Assembly (NCBI RefSeq): GCF_001557235.1
Contig: NZ_LSJI01000139.1
Coordinates: forward strand, 1-64,000
Direction of reading: 5' to 3'
Length of the DNA: 64,000 nucleotides
DNA from: Phenylobacterium sp. CCH9-H3
Lineage (GTDB): Bacteria; Pseudomonadota; Alphaproteobacteria; Caulobacterales; Caulobacteraceae
Shown: positions 1-8,274 of the stretch, one piece after another
How positions within the stretch are numbered: the stretch's first letter is position 1
Layout: each line of letters starts with the position of its first letter
Program-made: the position numbers and the translations under genes
Notes under the pieces: generated by a model
Told to the model about the DNA's origin: nothing
Databases searched by the model: none
The model's input: only the letters and a program-made list of their open reading frames with translations

Positions 1-1600
1 GGACCTGGCTCAGGAAGCCGCCGTTGAAGCCGCCGCTCTTGAAGCCGGTCGCGATGCTGGCGAACGCCATCACGTCCGGCGCGACGTCATAGTTGGCGCC
101 GACGCGCCAGGAGATGGCCGAGTCCGACTGGTGCTGGTCGGTGGCCAGGATCGGCATGACCGGGCCGTAGCTGCCCTCTCCGCCCTGCTGGTAGCGCACC
201 GAGCTGTTGGTTTCGAAGTCCTTGCGTTCGGTGGTGTAGCGGCCGCCCACCACCAGTTTCAGCCGGTCGGTGACCTTGTATTCGCCCTGGCCGAACACCG
301 CCCCGCTCTCGGTCTTCTGGCGGTTGATCCCGTAGCCCGTGAAGGCCAGGCCGTCGCCGACGCCCGGAATGCCGAAGGCGCTGTCGATGCCCAGCAACAC
401 GTCGATCGGCTGGTCCTGCTTGATGATCTCGTGGAGATAGTAGGCGCCCGCCACCCAGGTGTAGCGGTCGGTCGTCTGCGACGCTCTGATCTCCTGGGTG
501 AAGGCCATCGACTTGGCGCCGAAGGTGATCTCGAGCAGCCGGCCCGGCGAGGCGTCGCTGTCCTCGGGATGGCGCTTCTTGTTGCGGTTGAAGGAGGTGA
601 TCGACACCAGGTCGACGTCGCCCGCCGCATAGTCCGTGCGCAGGTTCAGCCCGAAGTCCTTCACCCGCAGGTGCTCATCGCGGTTGCTGGACACGTCCCG
701 GAACTTGGCCGGCGTCCCGAACCCGTAGAGGTCGGCGCAGAGGCCCGCGTTGACATCCGCCGGCGAGCAGAGCGCGCCGGTCGCGTCCAGCGCGCCGAAG
801 TGCCGGTACTGGGTGGGTCGGACGTCGACGTAGCCGCCGTTGACGCCCAGCTGCACCTTCAGGTCGTCGGTCGGCTTCCAGAGCAGCTTGGCGCGGATGG
901 CGACGGCGTTCTGGCCGTTCTCGTCCTTGCCGGTGTTGAGGTTGTTCGCCCAGCCATCGGACGTGGTCCAGGTGGCGGCGAAGCGGCCGCTCAAGCTGTC
1001 GGTGATCGGGCCTCCGATCGCGCCTTCGACGTTGAAGGTGTTGAAGGAGCTGTACTCGGCGTGCGCCTGGGCCGTGAAGGTGTCGGTCGGCTTGGCGCTG
1101 ACGAGGTTGATCGCGCCCCCGCTCGTGTTGCGGCCGTACAGCGTTCCCTGCGGCCCCTTGAGCACCTCGACCCGCTCCAGATCGAAGGTCTGGAAGGTCT
1201 GGCTGGATGGCGAGCTGAGGTAGACCTCGTCCAGGTAGACGCCGTTCGGGCCGGCGTTGTCGGTGTTGTAGTCGTTCAGGCCGATGCCGCGGATGGTGAT
1301 GATCGGCTGGTTGCCGGCGCCGGCCGGCAGCGCGATCGAGACATTGGGCGTGAACTGCGCCAAGTCCGCCGTGGTCTTCACCCCCAGGTCCTGCAGCTTC
1401 TCGGCGCTGAACGCCTGGATGCTGATCGGCACGTCCTGGATGTTTTCGGACCGGTGTTGGGCGGTGACGACCAGCTCCTCCACCTGAATGGCCTCTGCCT
1501 GACCGGCCAGGGCCGGCCCGGCCGCCGCCAGCAGGGCGACGATCGAGACCGCGCCGAGCCCCCGCCGACAGGTTCCGTTCGTATAGGTGTTGGATCGCAT
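1..1600 (-). CDS. TonB-dependent outer-membrane receptor (3' part runs off the window)
   Basis: This is the N-terminal ~533 residues of a TonB-dependent receptor; the C-terminal barrel strands lie beyond base 1. The ATG at 1600 is preceded by a GGGGAAGAG-type ribosome site and opens a signal peptide (SIVALLAAAGPALAG). Next come a TonB-box-like IQVEELVVTAQ and a plug domain with VPISIQAF, TLYGRNTSGGAINLVS and repeated aromatic beta-barrel segments. Such receptors import scarce or bulky substrates across the outer membrane using TonB energy. The gene lies 76 bases downstream of the aminotransferase on the same strand, so it is probably co-transcribed from the 3004-3021 operator region. The family is certain; the substrate is inferred from the surrounding catabolic genes. 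Confidence 0.93.
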   Translation of the reverse strand, partial: MRSNTYTNGTCRRGLGAVSIVALLAAAGPALAGQAEAIQVEELVVTAQHRSENIQDVPISIQAFSAEKLQDLGVKTTADLAQFTPNVSIALPAGAGNQPIITIRGIGLNDYNTDNAGPNGVYLDEVYLSSPSSQTFQTFDLERVEVLKGPQGTLYGRNTSGGAINLVSAKPTDTFTAQAHAEYSSFNTFNVEGAIGGPITDSLSGRFAATWTTSDGWANNLNTGKDENGQNAVAIRAKLLWKPTDDLKVQLGVNGGYVDVRPTQYRHFGALDATGALCSPADVNAGLCADLYGFGTPAKFRDVSSNRDEHLRVKDFGLNLRTDYAAGDVDLVSITSFNRNKKRHPEDSDASPGRLLEITFGAKSMAFTQEIRASQTTDRYTWVAGAYYLHEIIKQDQPIDVLLGIDSAFGIPGVGDGLAFTGYGINRQKTESGAVFGQGEYKVTDRLKLVVGGRYTTERKDFETNSSVRYQQGGEGSYGPVMPILATDQHQSDSAISWRVGANYDVAPDVMAFASIATGFKSGGFNGGFLSQV

Positions 1601-1676
1601 TGCGCTCTTCCCCTTTGAGCTGTGCTCGGGGGCTGAGAGCGGCCCCCGACTTCCCTGGACGCCCCCGCGCCCGTCG

Positions 1677-2951
1677 TCAGTGACCGGCCATCAGCGCGAT
1701 GAGCGCCGGGTGTGGCTCCAGGCGCCCCACCCGCGTCTTCAGCGCCTCGAAGGCCTCGTCGGTGGCGGCCAGCGTCTGGGCGATGTCCGCCTCGCTGTGC
1801 GCCGAGGACAGGAACATGTTGTGGTAGGGGCTGAGGTAGACGCCGCGCTTGAGGCACTCGCTCACCCAGCCGTAGCCGATGCGGAAGTCCGGATCGTCCT
1901 CGAACAGGATCTGCGGCATCTGCACCGGGCCCGTCTGGCGCAGGCCGAAGCCATGGCTGGCCGCCTGCTGCTGCAGCCCTTCGCGGAAGCGGCGGCCCGC
2001 GCCGATCAGGCGCTCCAGGTAGTCGGTCTCCCGGATCTGGCGCAGGGTCTCGACCGCGGCCGCCATGGGCGTGGCCGAGAACCAGAACGAGCCGGTGACG
2101 AAGATCTGCTTCGCCGCCTCGCGCGCCACGTTGGCGCCGAGCAGGGCCGAGATCGGATAGCCATTGGCGAAGCACTTGCCCCACGTGCTCAGGTCGGGCT
2201 TCACCCCGAGCGTCGACCAGCTGCTGTCGCGGGCCAGCCGGAAGCCGGCGCGGACTTCGTCGACGATCAGCAGCGCGCCGGTCTGGTCGCACAGCGCGCG
2301 CGCGGCCAGCGCGTATTCGAGCAGCGCGTCGTGCTGGTCGGCCAGGACCTCGTGGCGGAACGGCGTGGCGAAGACGCCGGCCACGTCGCCCTCGTGCGCC
2401 TTGAACGCGTCGGCCAGGCTGTCGGCGTCGTTGTAGTCGTAGTGGACGACGTGGGCGCGGTCCTCCGGCAGGATCCCCGCGGTCCTCGGCGTGCACCACG
2501 GCGCCGCGCCATGGTAGGCGCCGCGCGCCACCAGGATGGTCTTGCGACCCGTGTGGGCCCGGGCGGTCACCATCGCCATCGAGGTGGCGTCCGTGCCGTT
2601 CTTGCAGAACATCGCCCAGTCGGCATGGCTCACCATGCCGGTGAAGGCCTCGGCCAGGTCGATCATCACCTCGGAGGGGCCGGTCAGGGTGTCGCCACGC
2701 GCCTGCTGCGCCGCGGCGGCCGCTTCCACCGGCTCGAAGCCGTAGCCCAGCAAGTTGGGGCCCCAGGCGCAGAGGAAGTCGACGTACTCGTTGTCGTCGG
2801 CGTCCCAGAGGCGCGCGCCCTTCCCGCGGCTGAAGAACTGCGGGAACTCCGCCGGCATCAGCGTCGTCGCCTCGTGCCCGTACATACCGCCGGGGATCAC
2901 CTGCTCAGCGCGATCGCGCAGCTCCAGCGCACGCTTGTTGGTCCACGCCAT
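1677..2951 (-). CDS. Class III PLP aminotransferase / glutamate-1-semialdehyde aminomutase-like
   Basis: The 424-residue protein has the fold-type I class III layout: an N-terminal RLWDADDNEYVDFLCAWG segment, the LLIVDEVRAGFR motif (D231 binds the pyridine nitrogen) and the Schiff-base lysine in TWGKCFANGYPISALLG (K259). The length and the NGYPISALLG context resemble glutamate-1-semialdehyde 2,1-aminomutases. Its place in a TonB receptor/catabolic operon argues for an amino-transferring role in catabolism rather than heme synthesis; that is inference. The ATG at 2951 follows a strong GAGGGGAGAG. It is divergent from the MFS transporter gene and precedes the receptor on the same strand. Confidence 0.9.
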   Translation of the reverse strand: MAWTNKRALELRDRAEQVIPGGMYGHEATTLMPAEFPQFFSRGKGARLWDADDNEYVDFLCAWGPNLLGYGFEPVEAAAAAQQARGDTLTGPSEVMIDLAEAFTGMVSHADWAMFCKNGTDATSMAMVTARAHTGRKTILVARGAYHGAAPWCTPRTAGILPEDRAHVVHYDYNDADSLADAFKAHEGDVAGVFATPFRHEVLADQHDALLEYALAARALCDQTGALLIVDEVRAGFRLARDSSWSTLGVKPDLSTWGKCFANGYPISALLGANVAREAAKQIFVTGSFWFSATPMAAAVETLRQIRETDYLERLIGAGRRFREGLQQQAASHGFGLRQTGPVQMPQILFEDDPDFRIGYGWVSECLKRGVYLSPYHNMFLSSAHSEADIAQTLAATDEAFEALKTRVGRLEPHPALIALMAGH

Positions 2952-3003
2952 AAGACTCTCCCCTCGACCGCCGGCGGGGCGTCAGCCCGCCGCTACATTT
3001 CCT

Positions 3004-3021
3004 ACATAAATATCTATCAAC
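3004..3021. promoter_or_regulatory. Putative operator, left-type (ACATAAATATCTATCAAC)
   Basis: This AT-rich 18-mer lies in the divergent intergenic region, 53 bases from the aminotransferase start and 77 bases before the MFS start. It aligns position for position with 4298-4315 and 7226-7243 around the core TATCTATYAAC. It is probably bound by the TetR regulator encoded at 7301-8038. Confidence 0.5.
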
Positions 3022-3097
3022 ACGCATTCCCGGAGGCTGTCAAATGGCGTAGTGGCGTTGTTGCTGTACTCAATTCTATTAGGAGGAGATCGAGGGC

Positions 3098-4270
3098 ATG
3101 ACGGCTATCCGCGCATCACTGGGGTCCGTTCCTGCCCACGAAACGCTCACCGCCGTCAGTGCGACGATGGTCGTGGGGACCGCCGCCCTGCTGGTCCTGG
3201 GCGTGCAGCCGATTCTGCTGGGCGGGCTGATCGAGACGGGGCGGCTGACCGAGGCCGGCCTCGGGCGGGTTGCGATGATCGAGGTCTTCGCCCTGGCGAT
3301 CGGCGCGGCGATCGGCCCCTACCTGATGAACGCTGGCGCGATGCGCCTGAAGGTCGCCGCCACCGCGCTGCTGCTGGCGGCGGTCGACCTCGGGCTATCC
3401 GCCGCCCCCTCATCCACGGCCATCCTTGCGCTGCGGGGCGTCGCGGGCCTCTTGGAGGGCTTGCTGATCGGCGCCGCCGTGGTGGTCGTCACCCATGCGC
3501 GTCGGCCGGATCGGATGAACGGCCTCTTCCTCGGGATCACAACGGCGCCGCAGATCGCGCTCGCCTACCTCCTGCCCGCCCTCGTCATTCCCCGGTTCGG
3601 TCTCAACGCCGGGTTCGCGCTGCTGGCCGCCAGCGCGATCGCCGCGGCCTGCGCCGCCCCCTTCGTGGTCGACCGGGTCGAGGTCCACCCCGAGGCGCAG
3701 GCGGGCGGCGTCGCCTGGTCACCCGCCCTGCTGCTCAGCTTGCTCGGCGGCCTGGCGCAGAACGCCGGGATCGGCGCGGCCTGGAACTACGTGGAGCGCC
3801 TCGGCGCCCAGCACGGCCTCGCGCCGTCGGTGATCGGCGCCGCCATCGCCGGCAGCCTCACCCTGCAGTTCGTGGGGGCGCTGCTGGCGGCGTGGCTGTG
3901 CTGGCGGCTGCCGGCCCGATTGATTCTCGCGGTGGGCGCGCTCGTGCAGGCCGGCGTGGTGGTCGCCATGCTCGCCCACTCCGACGCCGGCTACATCGCC
4001 GCCGTCTGCCTCTTCGGCCTCTGCTGGCTTGCCCTGCAGCCCTTCCTGATCAGCGAGCTGATCGCACTGGACCCCTCGCGTCGCGTGGCCATGGTGATGA
4101 CGCCGGTGGCCCTCGCCGGTCTCAGTCTAGGCCCGCTGGTGGTTTCGTTCGCCGCGCGCCCGGGCGACGTGCGCGGCAGCTTCGTCGGCGCGGCCGTCCT
4201 GCTCGCCGCGGCCGGCGGGTTCTACGCCCTCGGTCCGCTACTCCGCGCGCGAGCGCGGACCGCCTCATAG
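3098..4270 (+). CDS. MFS transporter
   Basis: The 390-residue, very hydrophobic protein has about 12 membrane segments and the size of a typical major facilitator. Hydrophobic stretches such as ALLVLGVQPILLGGLIETG and LILAVGALVQAGVVVAMLA alternate with short charged loops, including THARRPDRMNG between the two halves of the N-terminal bundle. An AGGAGG at 3081 plus GAGGGC just before the ATG support the start. It is the first gene after the left-type operator at 3004 and probably moves the cluster's substrate or an intermediate across the inner membrane. The direction of transport cannot be told. Confidence 0.85.
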   Translation: MTAIRASLGSVPAHETLTAVSATMVVGTAALLVLGVQPILLGGLIETGRLTEAGLGRVAMIEVFALAIGAAIGPYLMNAGAMRLKVAATALLLAAVDLGLSAAPSSTAILALRGVAGLLEGLLIGAAVVVVTHARRPDRMNGLFLGITTAPQIALAYLLPALVIPRFGLNAGFALLAASAIAAACAAPFVVDRVEVHPEAQAGGVAWSPALLLSLLGGLAQNAGIGAAWNYVERLGAQHGLAPSVIGAAIAGSLTLQFVGALLAAWLCWRLPARLILAVGALVQAGVVVAMLAHSDAGYIAAVCLFGLCWLALQPFLISELIALDPSRRVAMVMTPVALAGLSLGPLVVSFAARPGDVRGSFVGAAVLLAAAGGFYALGPLLRARARTAS

Positions 4271-4297
4271 GGCGGGAGCCCCCGACTTGCCTTTGAT

Positions 4298-4315
4298 GTA
4301 TTTTTATCTATTAAC
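4298..4315. promoter_or_regulatory. Putative operator, left-type (GTATTTTTATCTATTAAC)
   Basis: It lies in the 197-base gap between the MFS and dehydrogenase genes and differs at one of 18 positions from the site at 7226-7243. The surrounding DNA is strongly GC-rich, which makes the AT block conspicuous. Confidence 0.5.
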
Positions 4316-4467
4316 TGCGGCAATCCTGAGCGCAGCGGCGTTCGCCGCGGCCCTCGGCCTGCAATTCAGTCGAGGTGTTCGACTGAAGGTCGACGCGGCC
4401 TACGGCGGCGACCGGCGTCCCCGTTCTTCGGTCTTCCGTCCTCATCAACCTGCAAATGGGATCCATC

Positions 4468-5277
4468 ATGTCATCTGAAGCACGCGTGGTGCTGGTCACC
4501 GGGGCGAGCACGGGCTTCGGCCGCTGCATCGCCGAACACCTGGTCGCCAACGGCTACAACGTCTACGGCACGTCGCGGCGGCCTCAGGCCGGCGGGCCCT
4601 TCCCCATGATCGCCATGGACGTCGACAGCGACGCCTCGGTCGCCGCGGGCGTCGCCGAGGTAATCGCCCGCGAGGGCCGCCTCGACGCCGTCGTCGGCAA
4701 CGCCGGCATGGGCATCGCCGGCGCCCTGGAGGACACCACCTGCGAGGAGGGCCTGGCGCAGTTCCAGACCAACTTCTTCGGCAACCACCGCCTGGTCCGC
4801 GCCGCCCTGCCACACCTGCGCCAACAGCAGATCGCCCACATCGTGATCGTGGGCTCGCTCGCCGGCCTCGTCGGCATCCCGTTCCAGGGCATGTATGCCG
4901 CCAGCAAGTTCGCCGTGGAGGGCTATGTCGAGTCCCTCCGCCTCGAACTGCGCGGCTCACCCGTCCGCGCCACGGTGCTCGAGCCCGGCGACTTCGCCAC
5001 CGGCTTCACCTCGTCGCGCCAGAAGGTGGCGGCGAGCGGCGAGGGCTCGCTCTACAAGGCGGCCTTCGACAGAGCGATGGCCATCATCGACAAGGACGAA
5101 CGCGACGGCGCCGACCCCGCCATGATCGGCCCGGTCGTCCGCGAGGTGCTGGAGGATCCCAGGCCGCCGGTGCGCCGCGCAGTTGTGGGGCCCAGGCAGG
5201 AAGGCGTCGAAACCGCAAAACGCGATCTCAGCCCAGACGACCTCGAGGACATGATCGCCGACCATTTCCTCCCCTAA
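4468..5277 (+). CDS. Short-chain dehydrogenase/reductase (SDR)
   Basis: Classical SDR of 269 residues with the nucleotide-binding motif TGASTGFG (residues 11-18), the NAG motif near residue 78 and the catalytic triad S130, Y143 and K147 (YAASK). It would oxidise or reduce a secondary alcohol/ketone with NAD(P). An in-frame ATG at 4456 is possible, but 4468 has a GGGA at a better distance and gives the usual N-terminus. It converges with the flavin monooxygenase gene and carries its own left-type operator upstream. A ketone product of this enzyme would be a natural Baeyer-Villiger substrate for that neighbour; this link is inference. Confidence 0.9.
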   Translation: MSSEARVVLVTGASTGFGRCIAEHLVANGYNVYGTSRRPQAGGPFPMIAMDVDSDASVAAGVAEVIAREGRLDAVVGNAGMGIAGALEDTTCEEGLAQFQTNFFGNHRLVRAALPHLRQQQIAHIVIVGSLAGLVGIPFQGMYAASKFAVEGYVESLRLELRGSPVRATVLEPGDFATGFTSSRQKVAASGEGSLYKAAFDRAMAIIDKDERDGADPAMIGPVVREVLEDPRPPVRRAVVGPRQEGVETAKRDLSPDDLEDMIADHFLP

Positions 5278-5284
5278 CCCGAGG

Positions 5285-5318
5285 ACGCGCGCACCGGCCT
5301 CCAGTGACCGGCGCGCGT
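5285..5318. terminator. GC-rich hairpin between convergent genes
   Basis: ACGCGCGC at 5285-5292 pairs perfectly with GCGCGCGT at 5311-5318, and the stem continues through CGG/CCG after a two-base bulge. There is no U-tract. It sits in the gap between the convergent SDR and monooxygenase genes and could end transcription from both sides. Confidence 0.5.
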
Positions 5319-5393
5319 ATCGCCTTTCAGGGGCGCTCGGCCGGATGGCCGGAACGGGCGCATCCCACCTAGGCGCGCCCGGCCTTATTGGAT

Positions 5394-7163
5394 TTAGGCG
5401 GGCACGGCGTCCGGCGCCGGCGGTTGGTACACGTTGATGTTCAGCCCGACGTGACGGGCCTTCAGCTGCAGCGCCAGGATTTGCGAGTAGAACCGCGACT
5501 GGGCCAGGTTGCCGCCGTGGAACCACAGGCCCGGCTGGGCGGTGGGCTTCCACATGTTGCGCAACTCGCCCTCCCAAGGGCCCGGATCCCCGGCCGTCCC
5601 AGAGCCGTAGCCCCAGACCTTGCCGACGCGCTGCGCCACCTCGGGCGAGATCAGTTCCGCCGCCCACTGGTCCATGGTCCCGAAGCCGGTGGCGTAGATG
5701 ATCGCGTCCGCCTCCAACTTGCTGCCGTCCGTGAGGATCAGACCGTCCGGCTCAATCCGGTCGATTCCGACCCGCGAGCGCAGCTTGATCACGCCCGAGG
5801 CGATCATCTCCGATGCGCCGACGTCGATGTAGTAGCCCGACGCCCGTCGCAGGTAGAGCAGCGGCATGCCCGTGCCGTCCTCGCCGAAGCTGTGCATGAA
5901 GCCAGCGGCCTCCAGCCGGGCGTAGAAGTCGGCGTCGAGGCGCGCGATCTCCTCGTAGGCCGGGCGGTAGATGTCCGGCAGGGTGCGCAGCGGCATGGAG
6001 GCCACCAGCAGGTCGGCCCGCTCGGTGGTGATCCCGGCCGCCACCGCGGCTTCCGAATAGAGCGGCGCCAGCAGCAACGACAGGGCCGCTTCCTGTCGCG
6101 TGACGTGGGTCGGATCGCGCTGGACCATGGTCACATCCGCGCCGTGCTGCACGAGGTCTGCGCAGATGTCGTGAGCGGAATTGTTCGAGCCGATCACCGC
6201 GACGCGTTTGCCACGATAGGGGGCGCCGGTGACATGGCCGCTCGAATGGGTCTGCACCCCGGCGAAGGTCTCCATGCCCGGGAAGGCCGGGGTATTCGGC
6301 TTGCCGGCGTTTCCGGTCGCCAGCACCAGATGTTTCGGCCGCAGAAGAAGCGTGTCGCCTTCGCGCCGGACCTCCACCCGCCAGGCCTGCTCGGCCTCGT
6401 CATAGGCGGCGCGGACGCACTCCGTGGAGCCCCAGAAGTTGATCTCCATGATCTTGGCGTAGGCTTCCAGCCAGTCGCCCATCTTGTCCTTGGGCGTGAA
6501 CACCGGCCAGCTCTCGGGGAACGGCAGGTACGGCATGTGGTCGTACCAGACCGGGTCGTGCAGGCTGAGCGAATGGTAGCGCGAGCGCCACTGGTCGCCC
6601 GGCCGGGCCTGGCGGTCGATCACCAGGTTCGGCACCCCGAGCTGGCGCAGCCGCGCGGCGAGCGCGAGCCCACCCTGCCCGCCGCCGACGATCAGGACAT
6701 AGGGCTGGACCTCGACGCCAAGCGTCGCGGCCTCGGTCTCCAGCTGGTCCTTCCAGTTGGCGAGCGGACGGTCCGGATCGACCGCCGCGCCCTGCGGCCG
6801 GCTGCGCCCGCGGGCCGCCTCGTGACCCTTGAGGTCGTCGAGCGCCGTCAGCAGGGTCTGGCAGAGGCCGTCCTTGAGCCGCACGTAGCCGCGCCCGCGC
6901 CCGACGGTGGTCTCGAAGGTGATGAATCCCTCCTCCGCCTCCCCGGCCTCGGGCGTCTCGGCGGCCCACCGGGCGTCGGCCGTCTCGGGCGTCTCCTCGA
7001 CAAGGGCGCGGATCGCTTCGCGCCCCTCGAGCGTGCGGATGTCCCAGGTGAAGGCGACCATGTCGCGCCACAGGCCGCCCTCGGCGAAGAGGGCCGCAGC
7101 GGCATCGGGCTTACGGCGAGAGAGCGCGCCGGCGAAGGCTTCGAGCCAGGCTTTGATGGTCAT
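5394..7163 (-). CDS. Flavin-containing monooxygenase (Baeyer-Villiger type) with NTF2/SnoaL-like N-terminal domain
   Basis: The 589-residue protein has two parts. Residues 1-115 look like an NTF2/SnoaL-like cone fold (MTIKAWLEAFAGAL, LFAEGGLWRDMVAFTW). Residues 150-589 are a two-dinucleotide-fold monooxygenase with FAD motif VGGGQGG (159-165), a group-B-like FAGVQTHSSGH segment and NADPH motif VAVIGSNNSAHD. It should insert one oxygen atom into a ketone or hydroxylate a substrate using NADPH and O2. The start at 7163 is set by GGGGGGAT; an upstream frame extension lacks a ribosome site. Left-type operator 7226-7243 lies 63 bases upstream. The exact reaction is not determinable. Confidence 0.88.
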   Translation of the reverse strand: MTIKAWLEAFAGALSRRKPDAAAALFAEGGLWRDMVAFTWDIRTLEGREAIRALVEETPETADARWAAETPEAGEAEEGFITFETTVGRGRGYVRLKDGLCQTLLTALDDLKGHEAARGRSRPQGAAVDPDRPLANWKDQLETEAATLGVEVQPYVLIVGGGQGGLALAARLRQLGVPNLVIDRQARPGDQWRSRYHSLSLHDPVWYDHMPYLPFPESWPVFTPKDKMGDWLEAYAKIMEINFWGSTECVRAAYDEAEQAWRVEVRREGDTLLLRPKHLVLATGNAGKPNTPAFPGMETFAGVQTHSSGHVTGAPYRGKRVAVIGSNNSAHDICADLVQHGADVTMVQRDPTHVTRQEAALSLLLAPLYSEAAVAAGITTERADLLVASMPLRTLPDIYRPAYEEIARLDADFYARLEAAGFMHSFGEDGTGMPLLYLRRASGYYIDVGASEMIASGVIKLRSRVGIDRIEPDGLILTDGSKLEADAIIYATGFGTMDQWAAELISPEVAQRVGKVWGYGSGTAGDPGPWEGELRNMWKPTAQPGLWFHGGNLAQSRFYSQILALQLKARHVGLNINVYQPPAPDAVPA

Positions 7164-7225
7164 GTGTCGATCCCCCCGCCCGCGGCTGCCGGGTGCAGCG
7201 CGCCGGGCGCAAACCACATATTGCT

Positions 7226-7243
7226 GTATTATTATCTATTAAC
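7226..7243. promoter_or_regulatory. Putative operator, left-type (GTATTATTATCTATTAAC)
   Basis: It lies between the TetR gene (7301-8038) and the monooxygenase start (7163). It is 17 of 18 identical to 4298-4315, including the full TTATCTATTAAC core. Confidence 0.55.
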
Positions 7244-7300
7244 AAAGAGGGCGTCCAGCATCAGCCGAGGGTGCACGGGCACAGCCGCGCCGGTTCTCCG

Positions 7301-8038
7301 TCAGGCGACGAAGAGTTGGGGAAGCTGAATCTGCTCGCCGCGCGCCGCCGCCTCGAGGCAGGCCTCGCGCGGCTCGAGGCGGGGCGGCAGGAAGAGGCCG
7401 CAATAGGCGACGAAGGCCGCGTGGGCCTCCTGGTAATACGCCTCGGTGATCTCCCCGTTGGCCTCGTAGGAGATCGCGAACACCGCATCCATCAGCGCCA
7501 GCGCGATGTGGAACTTGGTGGCCGCGTCGCGAAGCGGCGGCATGTGGAAGGCGGCGTCCAGGCGATGGTACAGGGACTCGGCGATGCCGCGCGTGTAGCG
7601 GATGTCCGCCTGCCGGGTCTCCAGGCCCCCGTAGCCGCCATAGAAGATCTTCAGGGCCGGCGGATGGCTGTTGTAGAAGTCCATGGCCAGGCGCTGATCG
7701 ATCGCCACCAGGTCCTGCCAGGACCGCAGCGCCGCGGCGTCCACCGGCCGCAGGCCCAGCGCTATGAAGCCCTCCAGGTAGCGCTCCGCGAGCGCCAGGA
7801 AGGCGGCGTCCCGCGTCGGGAAGAAATGATAGACCGAGGCCATAGGCGCGCCAGCCGCCTCGCCGATCTGGTAGAGCCCGATGTCGTCCGGGCTGTGCTC
7901 GGTGAGCAGCCGCTCGGTGGCGTCCACGAGCGAATTATACCGGAGGATGCCCGGGCCCCGCGACGGTCGCCGCGGCGCCGACTTCGACCGGGGAGCCTTC
8001 GGCGCCTTCTGGGCTGTCTTAACCTTCGCCGGGCTCAT
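7301..8038 (-). CDS. TetR-family regulator
   Basis: The 245-residue protein has a basic, Ala/Pro-rich N-terminal tail (residues 1-30), then a TetR DNA-binding domain (LVDATERLLTEH, YQIGEAAGAPMASVYHFFPTRDAAF, about 36-90) and a helical ligand domain. The canonical helix-turn-helix is recognisable although the first helix is shorter than usual. It lies upstream of the monooxygenase gene on the same strand. Because left-type operators flank it on both sides (7226 and 8214), it is the best candidate regulator of the left half of the cluster, probably autoregulated. The ligand is unknown. Confidence 0.87.
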   Translation of the reverse strand: MSPAKVKTAQKAPKAPRSKSAPRRPSRGPGILRYNSLVDATERLLTEHSPDDIGLYQIGEAAGAPMASVYHFFPTRDAAFLALAERYLEGFIALGLRPVDAAALRSWQDLVAIDQRLAMDFYNSHPPALKIFYGGYGGLETRQADIRYTRGIAESLYHRLDAAFHMPPLRDAATKFHIALALMDAVFAISYEANGEITEAYYQEAHAAFVAYCGLFLPPRLEPREACLEAAARGEQIQLPQLFVA

Positions 8039-8213
8039 CGGTGGGCGACCTCGGAGACGACGCCGGATCGGCGGCGCGCCTGACTTACTAGCGGCGCCAC
8101 GGCGATTTGGCCAAGGCGACGCGGACAGCGGCGCAGGGGGCCGGCCGCGCGCGGCCGACGGACGGGATGCGGCGCGCCGCCAAGGGGATCAAGGCTCCGA
8201 AGTTCAGCTTAAT

Positions 8214-8231
8214 GGATAAATATCTCCCTCT
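8214..8231. promoter_or_regulatory. Possible degenerate left-type operator upstream of TetR gene
   Basis: GGATAAATATCTCCCTCT shares ATAAATATCT with the site at 3004-3021 but lacks the YAAC end. It lies in the gap between the TetR start and the receptor stop. An autoregulatory site is plausible but weak. Confidence 0.3.
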
Positions 8232-8274
8232 GGGCCGAAGTACACCCCGCTCGACCGACCGACCACAAGCGCGG

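Noticed and set aside
131..1618. A 495-codon + strand frame over the first receptor
   Set aside because: The minus strand carries an unambiguous TonB receptor through the window edge; the + frame has no family signature.
8107..8230. Small + strand frame with a basic N-terminus between the TetR and receptor genes
   Set aside because: It has no ribosome site, overlaps the receptor gene end and shows no conserved features.
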